From positions 1 through 22,421 of the forward strand of contig JBJOGJ010000042.1 in NCBI GenBank assembly GCA_046048295.1: a DNA stretch of 22,421 bases, in the 5' to 3' direction. The notes under the pieces were generated by a model. The model was not told where the DNA came from and did not search any database. It saw only the letters and a list, made by a program, of their open reading frames with translations. Origin of the DNA: CBDCWA01 sp046048295. GTDB lineage: Bacteria; Pseudomonadota; Alphaproteobacteria; Rhizobiales; Hyphomicrobiaceae. Of this stretch, positions 7,750 through 16,087 are shown one piece after another. The first letter of the stretch is position 1. Every line of letters begins with the position of its first letter. The position numbers were made by a program, and so were the translations under genes.

Positions 7750-7878
7750 ATGAAGGGCGCTATCGTTATCGCAGCTGTTGTTGCAGCTGTTGCTCTGGGG
7801 GCTTGCCGCAAGGAAGTTCCGCACTCGCCGATGAAGCTGGGTGCCGACGTTCCTGCCGCTGAGAAGGTTGCCCGCTAA
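7750..7878 (+). CDS. Mini-lipoprotein of unknown function, copy 2 (42 aa)
   Basis: Tandem duplicate of the gene at 7575-7712. The site TAGGAGAAAG precedes the ATG by the normal distance. It has the same layout: a Lys start, an Ala/Val hydrophobic run, lipobox LGAC with Cys19, and a mature tail of 24 residues that begins C-R-K and contains EVPHSPMKLGA. The tails of the two copies differ mainly in the last nine residues (VPAAEKVAR here). It ends 35 bp before a strong terminator hairpin. The position suggests an outer-membrane or periplasmic role linked to Tol-Pal, but the function is unknown. Basic residues right after the Cys fit outer-membrane sorting rather than Asp-type inner-membrane retention (inference). 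Confidence 0.82.
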   Translation: MKGAIVIAAVVAAVALGACRKEVPHSPMKLGADVPAAEKVAR

Positions 7879-7913
7879 AACGGGTATCCTCCCAGCAAGG
7901 GGGCAATGGTTTA

Positions 7914-7961
7914 GGCCACGTGGCTGGTTTGGAAAAAACCGGCGATGTGGCCTTTTCTTTT
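7914..7961 (+). terminator. Strong intrinsic terminator after the mini-lipoprotein pair
   Basis: GGCCACGTGGCTGGTTT pairs with AAACCGGCGATGTGGCC (with minor mismatches and a GU pair), followed by TTTTCTTTT. Two smaller hairpins precede it just after the stop codon (CCCG/CGGG and CCTCCC/GGGGG). It separates the tolB/mini-lipoprotein transcript from pal, so pal probably has its own promoter in 7962-8167, where I see no clear consensus. Confidence 0.85.
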
Positions 7962-8167
7962 GTCGTAGACCGGCATTCAGCCTGTGAACGAGTTGATCGC
8001 ACGTGTTGCCCCGCCTGCGTGCGTCGGATAAGCCAATCGAGAAGCGTGTCGTCAATCCCTCGACACATTTATGGGTGATCGCTGTGGCGACGTCGGAGCT
8101 ATAGCCGACAGTCGGCCCCGCACATTCCGGGTGGCTCAGTATTCCAGCCACCGAGGGAGAGGATCGG

Positions 8168-8680
8168 ATGCCTGCACAAGGTTCAGCAATGCTGCTACGC
8201 AAATTCGTCGGGGCGTTGATCGTCGCCGGACTGCTCGCCGGTTGCTCGAGCAATGAGCTCGACCCCAACCAATCGAGCCTGAACTCCGGCCGTGGCGCCC
8301 CCGCCAAACCGGGTTCGATGCGCGACTTCTCGCAGAACGTCGGCGACATCGTCTATTTCACGACGGACAGCTCCGACCTGACGCCCGAGGCACAACAGAC
8401 TCTCGCCAAGCAGGCCCGCTGGCTGCAGCAGTATGCGAGTTACACGATTACCGTCGAAGGGCACGCCGATGAGCGCGGCACCCGCGAGTACAACATCGCG
8501 CTCGGTGCGCGCCGCGCTGCATCCGTGAAGAATTTCCTGTCCCGTAACGGCATCAACGCCCAGCGGATGCGCACGATCTCGTTCGGCAAGGAGCGTCCGG
8601 TCGCCGTCTGCAACGATATCTCCTGTTGGTCGCAGAACCGTCGCGCGCAAACCGTTCTCAACAATCGCGCCGGACTTTGA
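8168..8680 (+). CDS. pal: Peptidoglycan-associated outer-membrane lipoprotein Pal
   Basis: A 170-aa lipoprotein with the lipobox LLAGC and lipidated Cys26, a Ser/Asn-rich linker, and a C-terminal OmpA-like peptidoglycan-binding domain (about 55-165). The binding loop reads EGHADERGTREYNIALGARR (97-116), with Asp101 and an Arg of the RR pair as expected diaminopimelate ligands. Two cysteines in VAVCNDISCW (138 and 143) are typical of alphaproteobacterial Pal. Start 8168 is chosen for GAGGGAGAGG before it; an in-frame ATG at 8189 would give a shorter signal peptide. Pal anchors the outer membrane to the wall and is drawn to division sites by Tol. Confidence 0.96.
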   Translation: MPAQGSAMLLRKFVGALIVAGLLAGCSSNELDPNQSSLNSGRGAPAKPGSMRDFSQNVGDIVYFTTDSSDLTPEAQQTLAKQARWLQQYASYTITVEGHADERGTREYNIALGARRAASVKNFLSRNGINAQRMRTISFGKERPVAVCNDISCWSQNRRAQTVLNNRAGL

Positions 8681-8862
8681 TGCAGTGCCTCGCGGCAACC
8701 ACTTGCTGGCGAGCCGACGGGACACCTGCTAGATTCGCGCAATGCGGCTTCTGCATCGCTTCGGATTTTGCCATGCAGCCGCGTGTGGTACGCAAGAGCT
8801 AACCCCGGTGCATTCAGGAGCCACGGGGCATGCGGTTTTAGATCTCTCTGGCAGGCAGGATC

Positions 8863-9789
8863 ATGAGCGCATCGAAGTTTCCTCAGTGGCACCTTGTCCG
8901 GTTAGCATGCGTACTGCTGGCTGGCCTATTCCTGGGCAACGATGCGTTCGCGCAGCAGAAGGGCAAGACGATCAAGACCGATGCGAGCGGCGATCTCGCC
9001 GAACGTGTCCAGCAGCTCGAAGCCCAACTCGTAGAAATGCGAATCGTGATCGATACCCTGGATTCACTCGCCAAGCGCGGTCCAGGCGCGGCGTCACAGC
9101 CGTCTAGCGGTGGTTTCGGCGGCGACACGGGTGGCAACGCCCGCATCGATGTCCTGGAGACGCAGGTCAGGGCATTAACCTCGCAAATCGAGCAACTCGC
9201 GGGCGAGGTGCGGGCACTTTCCGGCACCGGCCGCGCTTCTGGCGGCGCCGCGGCATCCCAGCCCGTTACCGGCTGGCAGACACAATCCCAGGGCGGCGGC
9301 AGTGCCTGGCAACCGAACGCCCAGCCGCCATCTCGCAGTTTCGGGCCCGAAGTGCGGGGATACGATTCCCGCACCGGCTCGCCTGCTGCCGCAGGTACTT
9401 CGGCTGATGCCAACCGCAGCTACCTGCAGGCGATAAACCTCTACAATCAGGACGATTTCAAGGGAGCCCGCGACGCGCTCACGGTCTTTGTGGGCACGCA
9501 TCCGAGCCATCCTCAGATTCCAACTGCCCAGTTCCGGCTGGCCCAATCGAACTACAAACTCGGTCAATACACTGTTGCAGCCAAGCAGTTCTGGTCGCTG
9601 GTCAAAGCCTTCCCGCAGGAGCCGGTTGCCCCTGACAGTTTTGCCATGTTCGCAGCCTCGCTTGGCCGGGCCGGCCGACCCAAGGACGCCTGCGAGGCGT
9701 TCCAGCAGATGCGTGCCCGTTACCCGAGCGACGCCGCCCATATGCCGCCCGAAGCCAAGGCGGAGAAATTGCGCCTCCGCTGTCAGTGA
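8863..9789 (+). CDS. cpoB: Cell division coordinator CpoB (YbgF)
   Basis: A 308-aa periplasmic protein: signal peptide with an AFA-QQ cleavage site at residues 28-32, two coiled-coil stretches (about 42-70 and 94-120) that drive trimerisation in the family, a Gly/Ser/Pro/Gln-rich flexible linker (about 120-180), and a C-terminal TPR domain from about 185 onward. CpoB coordinates Tol-driven outer-membrane constriction with peptidoglycan synthesis. A ribosome site (GGCAGGATC) precedes ATG 8863. The 182-bp gap from pal has no terminator-like hairpin that I can see. The stop at 9787-9789 is one base from tilS. Confidence 0.93.
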   Translation: MSASKFPQWHLVRLACVLLAGLFLGNDAFAQQKGKTIKTDASGDLAERVQQLEAQLVEMRIVIDTLDSLAKRGPGAASQPSSGGFGGDTGGNARIDVLETQVRALTSQIEQLAGEVRALSGTGRASGGAAASQPVTGWQTQSQGGGSAWQPNAQPPSRSFGPEVRGYDSRTGSPAAAGTSADANRSYLQAINLYNQDDFKGARDALTVFVGTHPSHPQIPTAQFRLAQSNYKLGQYTVAAKQFWSLVKAFPQEPVAPDSFAMFAASLGRAGRPKDACEAFQQMRARYPSDAAHMPPEAKAEKLRLRCQ

Positions 9790-9790
9790 C

Positions 9791-11179
9791 ATGATCCTCG
9801 CCGATCCCATTTCAGAGGATGAAGCTGGGCGGCTATTCAAAGAACTGCATCATGCCGACCTGCTGCTTGCCGTGTCGGGCGGAGCCGACAGCATGGCTCT
9901 GATGTACCTGGTCTCCCGGTGGCGTTCGGGCCTTGATGTGGGCGCGCCCAAGGTCCACGTGGCGACGGTCGACCATGGGCTGAGACCAGGCTCACGCAAG
10001 GAAGCTGAAAGGGTCGCGCAGGAAGCGAACAGGCTCCGGCTACCTCATACCATTCTCACTTGGCAGGGACCGCATCCCAGGAGCGGCCTTCAGGAGGCCG
10101 CACGCTTAGCCCGGTACCGCCTCCTCGCGGCTCACATTGGCGAACTCTACGGAGAATCAAGATCTGCCATCGTGACTGGGCATCATCAGGAGGATCAGGC
10201 CGAAACCGTACTGATGCGGTTGGCCCGCGGCAGTGGTGTCGAAGGACTGACTGGAATGCAGCCGGTCACCGAATTCGACGGCGTGGGGCTCCTGCGCCCA
10301 TTGCTCGATGTCCCGAAAGCCAGGCTCGTGAAGACATTGGAGACGGCCGGCATGACCTGGATAGAGGACCCGAGCAACGACAATGAAGATTTCGAGCGTG
10401 TCCGCATCCGCGCAGCGCTGCCCCACCTCGCGGCGCTCGGCATCACGCCGCCGATGGTCGCCCTCAGCGCTAAACGGCTAGGCCAAGCGAAGCAGGCCCT
10501 CAAGCGCGCGACCGGGTTGTTTATTTCCAACCACGTGGCCATGCACGACGGACTTTATGCCGCCACCACGGTCCAGGCGTTTGCTGAAGCCGGGCCAGGT
10601 ATAGCCGCACGCGCCCTCGCTGCCCTGATCGAGAACTTCGGCGGTCTCTCGCCAACACCCAGGCTTGCAAGGGTCGAAGCCCTCACCGACGACATCTTGG
10701 CCGCAGCGCGCGGCGATATTGCATTGCCGATGAAGCGTACGCTCGGTGGTACGTGCATCCAGACAGCTTCAAACGGTAGCGTCTGCATCTGGCGGGAAAC
10801 GGGGCGCAGGACACTGCCAGTGGTTCGGCTTGTACCCGGGCGCAGCATCCTTTGGGACGGCCGGTTCACGATCGGCCTTGTCCGGCACAGCAGTTTGCCG
10901 CCGGCCGATTATTCGGTTCGGGCCCTCGGCAGCGGTGATTGGAATGCACTCAAGGCACATCTGCCGCCTGAGGTGCTGAAATCCGGCCCCCGCCATGCCT
11001 ATCTGTCATTACCGGCGATCTATGCGGGTGACCGACTGGTTGCAGTGCCCTACTTTGCGGCCTCGACAGCGCATTCAATTCCAGAATTCATCGACAAGTC
11101 CTTGTTGATAAACATTTTTAGCCCAGAAAGACTGCCAGGACGCAGCGAAGACCAAACCATTGGCACGGGTCTTGATTGA
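9791..11179 (+). CDS. tilS: tRNA(Ile)-lysidine synthetase TilS
   Basis: A 462-aa cytoplasmic enzyme that attaches lysine to C34 of the CAU-anticodon tRNA-Ile, converting it to lysidine so that it reads AUA. The N-terminal PP-loop ATPase motif SGGADS is at residues 29-34, in the context LLLAVSGGADSMALMYL, and the conserved TVDHGLRPGS and GHHQEDQAET segments follow. The open frame extends into cpoB, but the ATG one base after the cpoB stop is the natural start and gives the usual length. Coupling to cpoB is likely. Clustering of tilS with ftsH is common in bacteria. Confidence 0.94.
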   Translation: MILADPISEDEAGRLFKELHHADLLLAVSGGADSMALMYLVSRWRSGLDVGAPKVHVATVDHGLRPGSRKEAERVAQEANRLRLPHTILTWQGPHPRSGLQEAARLARYRLLAAHIGELYGESRSAIVTGHHQEDQAETVLMRLARGSGVEGLTGMQPVTEFDGVGLLRPLLDVPKARLVKTLETAGMTWIEDPSNDNEDFERVRIRAALPHLAALGITPPMVALSAKRLGQAKQALKRATGLFISNHVAMHDGLYAATTVQAFAEAGPGIAARALAALIENFGGLSPTPRLARVEALTDDILAAARGDIALPMKRTLGGTCIQTASNGSVCIWRETGRRTLPVVRLVPGRSILWDGRFTIGLVRHSSLPPADYSVRALGSGDWNALKAHLPPEVLKSGPRHAYLSLPAIYAGDRLVAVPYFAASTAHSIPEFIDKSLLINIFSPERLPGRSEDQTIGTGLD

Positions 11180-11251
11180 CGGTTGGTCCATATTTCGCCC
11201 AGGTTCAGGAAAATATCCGGGACCAGACGGCGCGCTGCGCATATCTCGCTG

Positions 11252-11280
11252 CTTGGCAACAAGCGACATGACACCTATTT
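11252..11280 (+). promoter_or_regulatory. Candidate RpoH (sigma-32) heat-shock promoter of ftsH
   Basis: CTTG (11252-11255), an 18-base spacer and CCTATTT (11274-11280) match the alphaproteobacterial heat-shock promoter consensus CTTG-N17/18-CYTATNT. Only the trailing G of the longer consensus is absent. Initiation would fall near 11288, giving an untranslated leader of roughly 90 bases before ftsH. FtsH is a classic heat-shock gene, so position and motif agree. It lies in the only sizeable gap between tilS and ftsH. Confidence 0.6.
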
Positions 11281-11375
11281 TACCGCTACGTGCTAACGTC
11301 GCGGGGGACGATCAGGAAGTTACCCCGCCTACCCGGCTGTGAGCTGTCCCGAACTCCAGCCATGAAGGAACCCGC

Positions 11376-13310
11376 ATGAACTCGAATTTCCGGAACTTTG
11401 CCATTTGGGTGGTGATCGCGCTCCTGCTGGTGGCGTTGTTCAATATGTTCCAGAATCAGGGACAAAGTCGGCGGGGCACAGAGATCTCCTACTCCGACTT
11501 CCTGGATGACGTCGCAAACAAGCGGATCCAGGAGGTGACAATCCAGGGCAACCGTCTGCACGGCTCGTTCAGCGACGGTAACGGCTCCTTCCAAACCTAC
11601 GCGCCACAAGATCCGGGACTCGTCGAGCGCCTGCGCGGCAGCGGCATCAAGATCAAGGCCAGGCCGACCGAGGATGAGGTCCCCTCCTTCATCAGCGTGC
11701 TCGTCTCGTGGTTCCCGATGCTGCTGCTCATCGCCGTTTGGATCTTCTTCATGCGCCAGATGCAGGCCGGCTCCGGCCGCGCCATGGGCTTTGGCAAGTC
11801 GAAGGCGAAGCTGCTTACCGAACGCCACGGACGGGTGACGTTCGAGGACGTGGCCGGTGTGGACGAGGCCAAGGAGGACCTTCAGGAGATCGTGGAATTC
11901 TTGCGTGATCCCCAGAAGTTCCAGCGCCTCGGCGGCCGCATCCCGCGAGGCGCGCTGCTCGTCGGACCGCCGGGAACTGGCAAGACCTTGATCGCACGCG
12001 CCGTTGCCGGCGAAGCCAACGTGCCGTTCTTCACCATCTCCGGGTCGGACTTCGTCGAAATGTTCGTCGGCGTCGGTGCGAGCCGCGTGCGCGACATGTT
12101 CGACCAGGCCAAGAAAAACGCTCCGTGCATCATCTTCATCGACGAGATCGATGCCGTAGGCCGTCATCGTGGCGCCGGTCTCGGCGGTGGCAACGACGAG
12201 CGCGAGCAAACGTTGAACCAGTTGCTGGTCGAGATGGATGGCTTCGAGGCCAACGAAGGCATCATCATCATTGCTGCGACCAACCGCCCAGACGTGCTCG
12301 ACCCGGCGCTGCTGCGCCCGGGACGGTTCGATCGCCAGATCGTCGTCCCGAACCCCGACGTCGTCGGGCGCGAAAAGATCCTGCGTGTGCACATGCGCAA
12401 GGTCCCGCTCGCTCCAGACGTCGATCCGAAAGTTATTGCGCGCGGGACGCCGGGCTTCTCCGGCGCCGATCTCGCCAACCTCGTCAACGAGGCGGCTCTG
12501 CTGGCCGCACGCCGTAACAAGCGTCTCGTCACCCAGGCCGAATTCGAGGACTCCAAGGACAAGGTGATGATGGGTGCCGAGCGCCGCTCTATGGCGATGA
12601 CCGAGGAGGAGAAGCTTGCCACTGCCTATCACGAGGCAGGTCATGCCCTCGTCAACCTGCTGGTACATGGCGGCGATCCCCTGCACAAGGTCACGATCAT
12701 TCCTCGCGGCCGCGCCCTGGGTGTGACCATGAGCCTGCCGGAACGCGACCGCCTCAGCTACTCAAAGCAGTGGTGCGAGGCGCGCATGGCCATGATGTTC
12801 GGCGGACGGGTGGCGGAACAGCTCATCTACGGCAAGGACCATCTGAATACGGGCGCTGCGAACGACATCATGCAGGCAACAGCCCTGGCCCGGCGAATGG
12901 TCACCGAATGGGGCATGAGCGAAAAGCTCGGCCCGTTGCGCTACAACGAGAACCAGCAGGAAGTCTTCCTCGGTCACTCAGTTACGCAAAGTCAGAACAT
13001 GAGTGAAGAAACCGCACGACTCATCGACGAGGAAGTGCGCCGGCTTGTCACCCAAGGTGAGCAGACGGCGTGGGAGGCTCTGGGCGCCAACAAGGACAAG
13101 CTAGAGGCCATCACGCAGGCACTGATGGAGTTCGAAACCATCAGTGGCGAAGAGTGCCAAGCGGTAATCCGTGGCGAAAAGATCGTCCGCCCCGAGGATG
13201 ACGAAGACACCAAGGGACCGATCGGCTCCGCCGTGCCCAGCGCCGGTGCAGTCCGCCCCAACCGCGGCGGCGTCCCGGACACTGGCGGGATGGAACCGCA
13301 GCCCGGCTAG
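11376..13310 (+). CDS. ftsH: ATP-dependent zinc metalloprotease FtsH
   Basis: A 644-aa membrane-anchored AAA+ protease that degrades misfolded membrane proteins and regulators such as LpxC and RpoH. It shows two membrane helices (about 8-25 and 103-126) flanking a small periplasmic domain, Walker A GPPGTGKT at 197-204, Walker B IIFIDEID at 252-259, the second region of homology NRPDVLDPALLRPGRFDR (about 303-320), and the zinc-protease HEAGH at 419-423. The tail is Pro/Gly-rich. Length is normal. GAAGGAA precedes the ATG. The upstream heat-shock-type promoter and the downstream terminator suggest a separate transcription unit. Confidence 0.98.
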   Translation: MNSNFRNFAIWVVIALLLVALFNMFQNQGQSRRGTEISYSDFLDDVANKRIQEVTIQGNRLHGSFSDGNGSFQTYAPQDPGLVERLRGSGIKIKARPTEDEVPSFISVLVSWFPMLLLIAVWIFFMRQMQAGSGRAMGFGKSKAKLLTERHGRVTFEDVAGVDEAKEDLQEIVEFLRDPQKFQRLGGRIPRGALLVGPPGTGKTLIARAVAGEANVPFFTISGSDFVEMFVGVGASRVRDMFDQAKKNAPCIIFIDEIDAVGRHRGAGLGGGNDEREQTLNQLLVEMDGFEANEGIIIIAATNRPDVLDPALLRPGRFDRQIVVPNPDVVGREKILRVHMRKVPLAPDVDPKVIARGTPGFSGADLANLVNEAALLAARRNKRLVTQAEFEDSKDKVMMGAERRSMAMTEEEKLATAYHEAGHALVNLLVHGGDPLHKVTIIPRGRALGVTMSLPERDRLSYSKQWCEARMAMMFGGRVAEQLIYGKDHLNTGAANDIMQATALARRMVTEWGMSEKLGPLRYNENQQEVFLGHSVTQSQNMSEETARLIDEEVRRLVTQGEQTAWEALGANKDKLEAITQALMEFETISGEECQAVIRGEKIVRPEDDEDTKGPIGSAVPSAGAVRPNRGGVPDTGGMEPQPG

Positions 13311-13332
13311 ATATCGAAGTTCGAGACAGAGG

Positions 13333-13370
13333 GGCCGCGTATTCCAACGGATGCGCGGCCTTTGTGTTAT
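13333..13370 (+). terminator. Intrinsic terminator after ftsH
   Basis: GGCCGCGTATTC and GATGCGCGGCC fold into a stem of about 12 pairs (7 perfect GC-rich pairs, then pairs with two GU) with a 4-base CAAC loop, followed by TTTGTGTT. It lies 22 bp after the ftsH stop and 34 bp before the folP start, so folP would depend on read-through or on its own promoter. Confidence 0.75.
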
Positions 13371-13403
13371 CGAGAGGCGCGCGTCACGACCGAAAGAAGC
13401 CCC

Positions 13404-14486
<1,083 letters not shown>

Positions 14487-14503
14487 AAGGATGGCGCTCA
14501 GTC

Positions 14504-15547
14504 TCATGAATGATGGCCTGTGCCCGCAACGAGACTGTCGTGGGGCACGGTAGACTTCGCATTCGCCCGCTCAGGACTGTCGTACCTTCGCGCTTCTGCC
14601 ATCCCGGGCTCAGCGCGCAGAATACTCTCGATCACAAACAGAGGCCGTCCCTTCGACTGCATGTAGAGGCGGCCCAGATACTCGCCTACGATGCCGAGCA
14701 CGAAAAGCTGCGCTCCACCGACGATCAGGACAATGAGCGACATGGATGTCCAGCCGGGTACTGCCCCGCCCAGCAGGTAACTCGCGAGGACATAGACACC
14801 GAGCAATGCCGACAAAATGGCAACTGCAAAGCCGAGCCACGTCGCAATCTTCAAGGGTACGACAGAGAACCCTGTAATGGCATCGAGCGCCAACCGGATC
14901 ATACGCCAAAGAGGATACTTCGTCTCACCCGCGAACCGTTCGTCGCGGTCGTATTCGTAGGCGAACTGCGGATACCCGATCCAGCTAATCATGCCGCGAA
15001 TGAACCTGTGCTGCTCGGGCATCTGCACGAGGATGTTCAACACACGCCGGCTCATGAGCCTGAAATCGCCTGTATCGACGGGAATCTTTATATCGGTGAT
15101 CCTGTCGAGGAAACGATAGAATAGGGATGCAGTGAACCTCTTGAAACGCGTCTCGCCACGCCTGCTGCGCCGCTGCCCGTACACGACGTCATAGCCCTCG
15201 TCCATCTTCTGGACCATTCCGGGCAAGAGTTCCGGAGGATCCTGCAGGTCTGCATCGATAACAAGGATGCGGTCTCCACGCGCTACGGCGAGACCTGCCG
15301 AAAGGGCAAGCTGGTGACCGTGATTTCGCGCCAAGAGAACTGCGACGAAACGGGGATCCTCACTTTGGAAACGCTTCATCATGGAGCGTGTCCTGTCCGA
15401 CGATCCGTCATCTATAAGCACGATTTCGAAGTCATTCCCCGCCACCTGTTCACACACGGGCACCAGGCGCCGACGAAGTTCCTCGAGGACTTCCTGCTCG
15501 TTGTAGCAGGGTATAACCACGGAAAGTTTCAGGCGTCCGCTCGACAT
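14504..15547 (-). CDS. GtrB-like polyprenyl-phosphate glycosyltransferase (GT2)
   Basis: A 347-aa family-2 glycosyltransferase of the GtrB/DPM1/ArnC type, which moves a sugar from a nucleotide donor to undecaprenyl phosphate on the cytoplasmic face. The catalytic domain (about 7-215) shows SVVIPCYNE, IDDGSSD at about 45-51 and DADLQDPPE at 98-106. Two C-terminal membrane helices follow (about 232-255 and 265-290), as in GtrB. ATG 15547 is the best family fit; a GTG at 15607 adds 20 unalignable residues. Neither has a good ribosome site. TTGACA, on the minus strand at 15635-15630, might be part of an internal promoter. It converges on folP with 17 bp between the stops. Confidence 0.9.
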   Translation of the reverse strand: MSSGRLKLSVVIPCYNEQEVLEELRRRLVPVCEQVAGNDFEIVLIDDGSSDRTRSMMKRFQSEDPRFVAVLLARNHGHQLALSAGLAVARGDRILVIDADLQDPPELLPGMVQKMDEGYDVVYGQRRSRRGETRFKRFTASLFYRFLDRITDIKIPVDTGDFRLMSRRVLNILVQMPEQHRFIRGMISWIGYPQFAYEYDRDERFAGETKYPLWRMIRLALDAITGFSVVPLKIATWLGFAVAILSALLGVYVLASYLLGGAVPGWTSMSLIVLIVGGAQLFVLGIVGEYLGRLYMQSKGRPLFVIESILRAEPGMAEARRYDSPERANAKSTVPHDSLVAGTGHHS

Positions 15548-15673
15548 GTCAAACCCGAATTGTTGTTGGCCTGTGGTTGCATCGGCGTTTCCTCGCCTGC
15601 CAAGCACAACAGGATCGAGCGGCGCGCATTGTCAACAAATCAGCCATCGGAAGGTGAATCGCGTTGCGCCCCG

Positions 15674-16087
15674 TCATGACGGCATGCTCCGACCATTACC
15701 GTCATTGCGATCGGCCGGAAAAACCCAATTCCGGGCGACCACGTAGTTCCACGCGATGACTGCCAACGTTGCAACAACCTGGCAGGCGACATAGTGCAAT
15801 GTCGTCCCCAACAACATCGACATGACGATAGTGTTCAGGATGAGCCCGATTGCGACCATGAACCCAAACCGCATTGCCGCACCACCTATCTCAGTCTGCG
15901 ATCGGAATGCGAAGCTGCGAGTCAGGAAGAAATTGTAGATCGCGGCCATCAGGTAACTGGCGCCTGACAGAACGACCGTAGGACCGAGCTCGAGATTGAC
16001 GCTGGCAATGAACAGAAAATACTGAACCACTGTCGCCGATCCGCCGACGAGTAGAAAGCGCAGAAAAGAAGGCAGATCGGCTACCAT
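15674..16087 (-). CDS. GtrA-family membrane flippase
   Basis: A 137-aa protein with four predicted membrane helices (about 8-28, 38-58, 72-92 and 100-120) and the GtrA hallmarks RFLLVGGSATVVQY near the N-terminus and NYVVARNWVF at the end. GtrA proteins flip the lipid-linked sugar made by GtrB to the periplasm. Its ATG overlaps the stop of the upstream GT-C gene by 7 bases (ATGGTAG), so the two are translationally coupled. The GtrB-like gene follows after 126 bp (66 bp if the GTG start is used). Confidence 0.92.
   Translation of the reverse strand: MVADLPSFLRFLLVGGSATVVQYFLFIASVNLELGPTVVLSGASYLMAAIYNFFLTRSFAFRSQTEIGGAAMRFGFMVAIGLILNTIVMSMLLGTTLHYVACQVVATLAVIAWNYVVARNWVFPADRNDGNGRSMPS

Noticed and set aside
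9488..9790. Extended tilS start inside cpoB
   Set aside because: Residues encoded before 9791 are the shifted frame of cpoB; ATG 9791 gives the normal TilS N-terminus.
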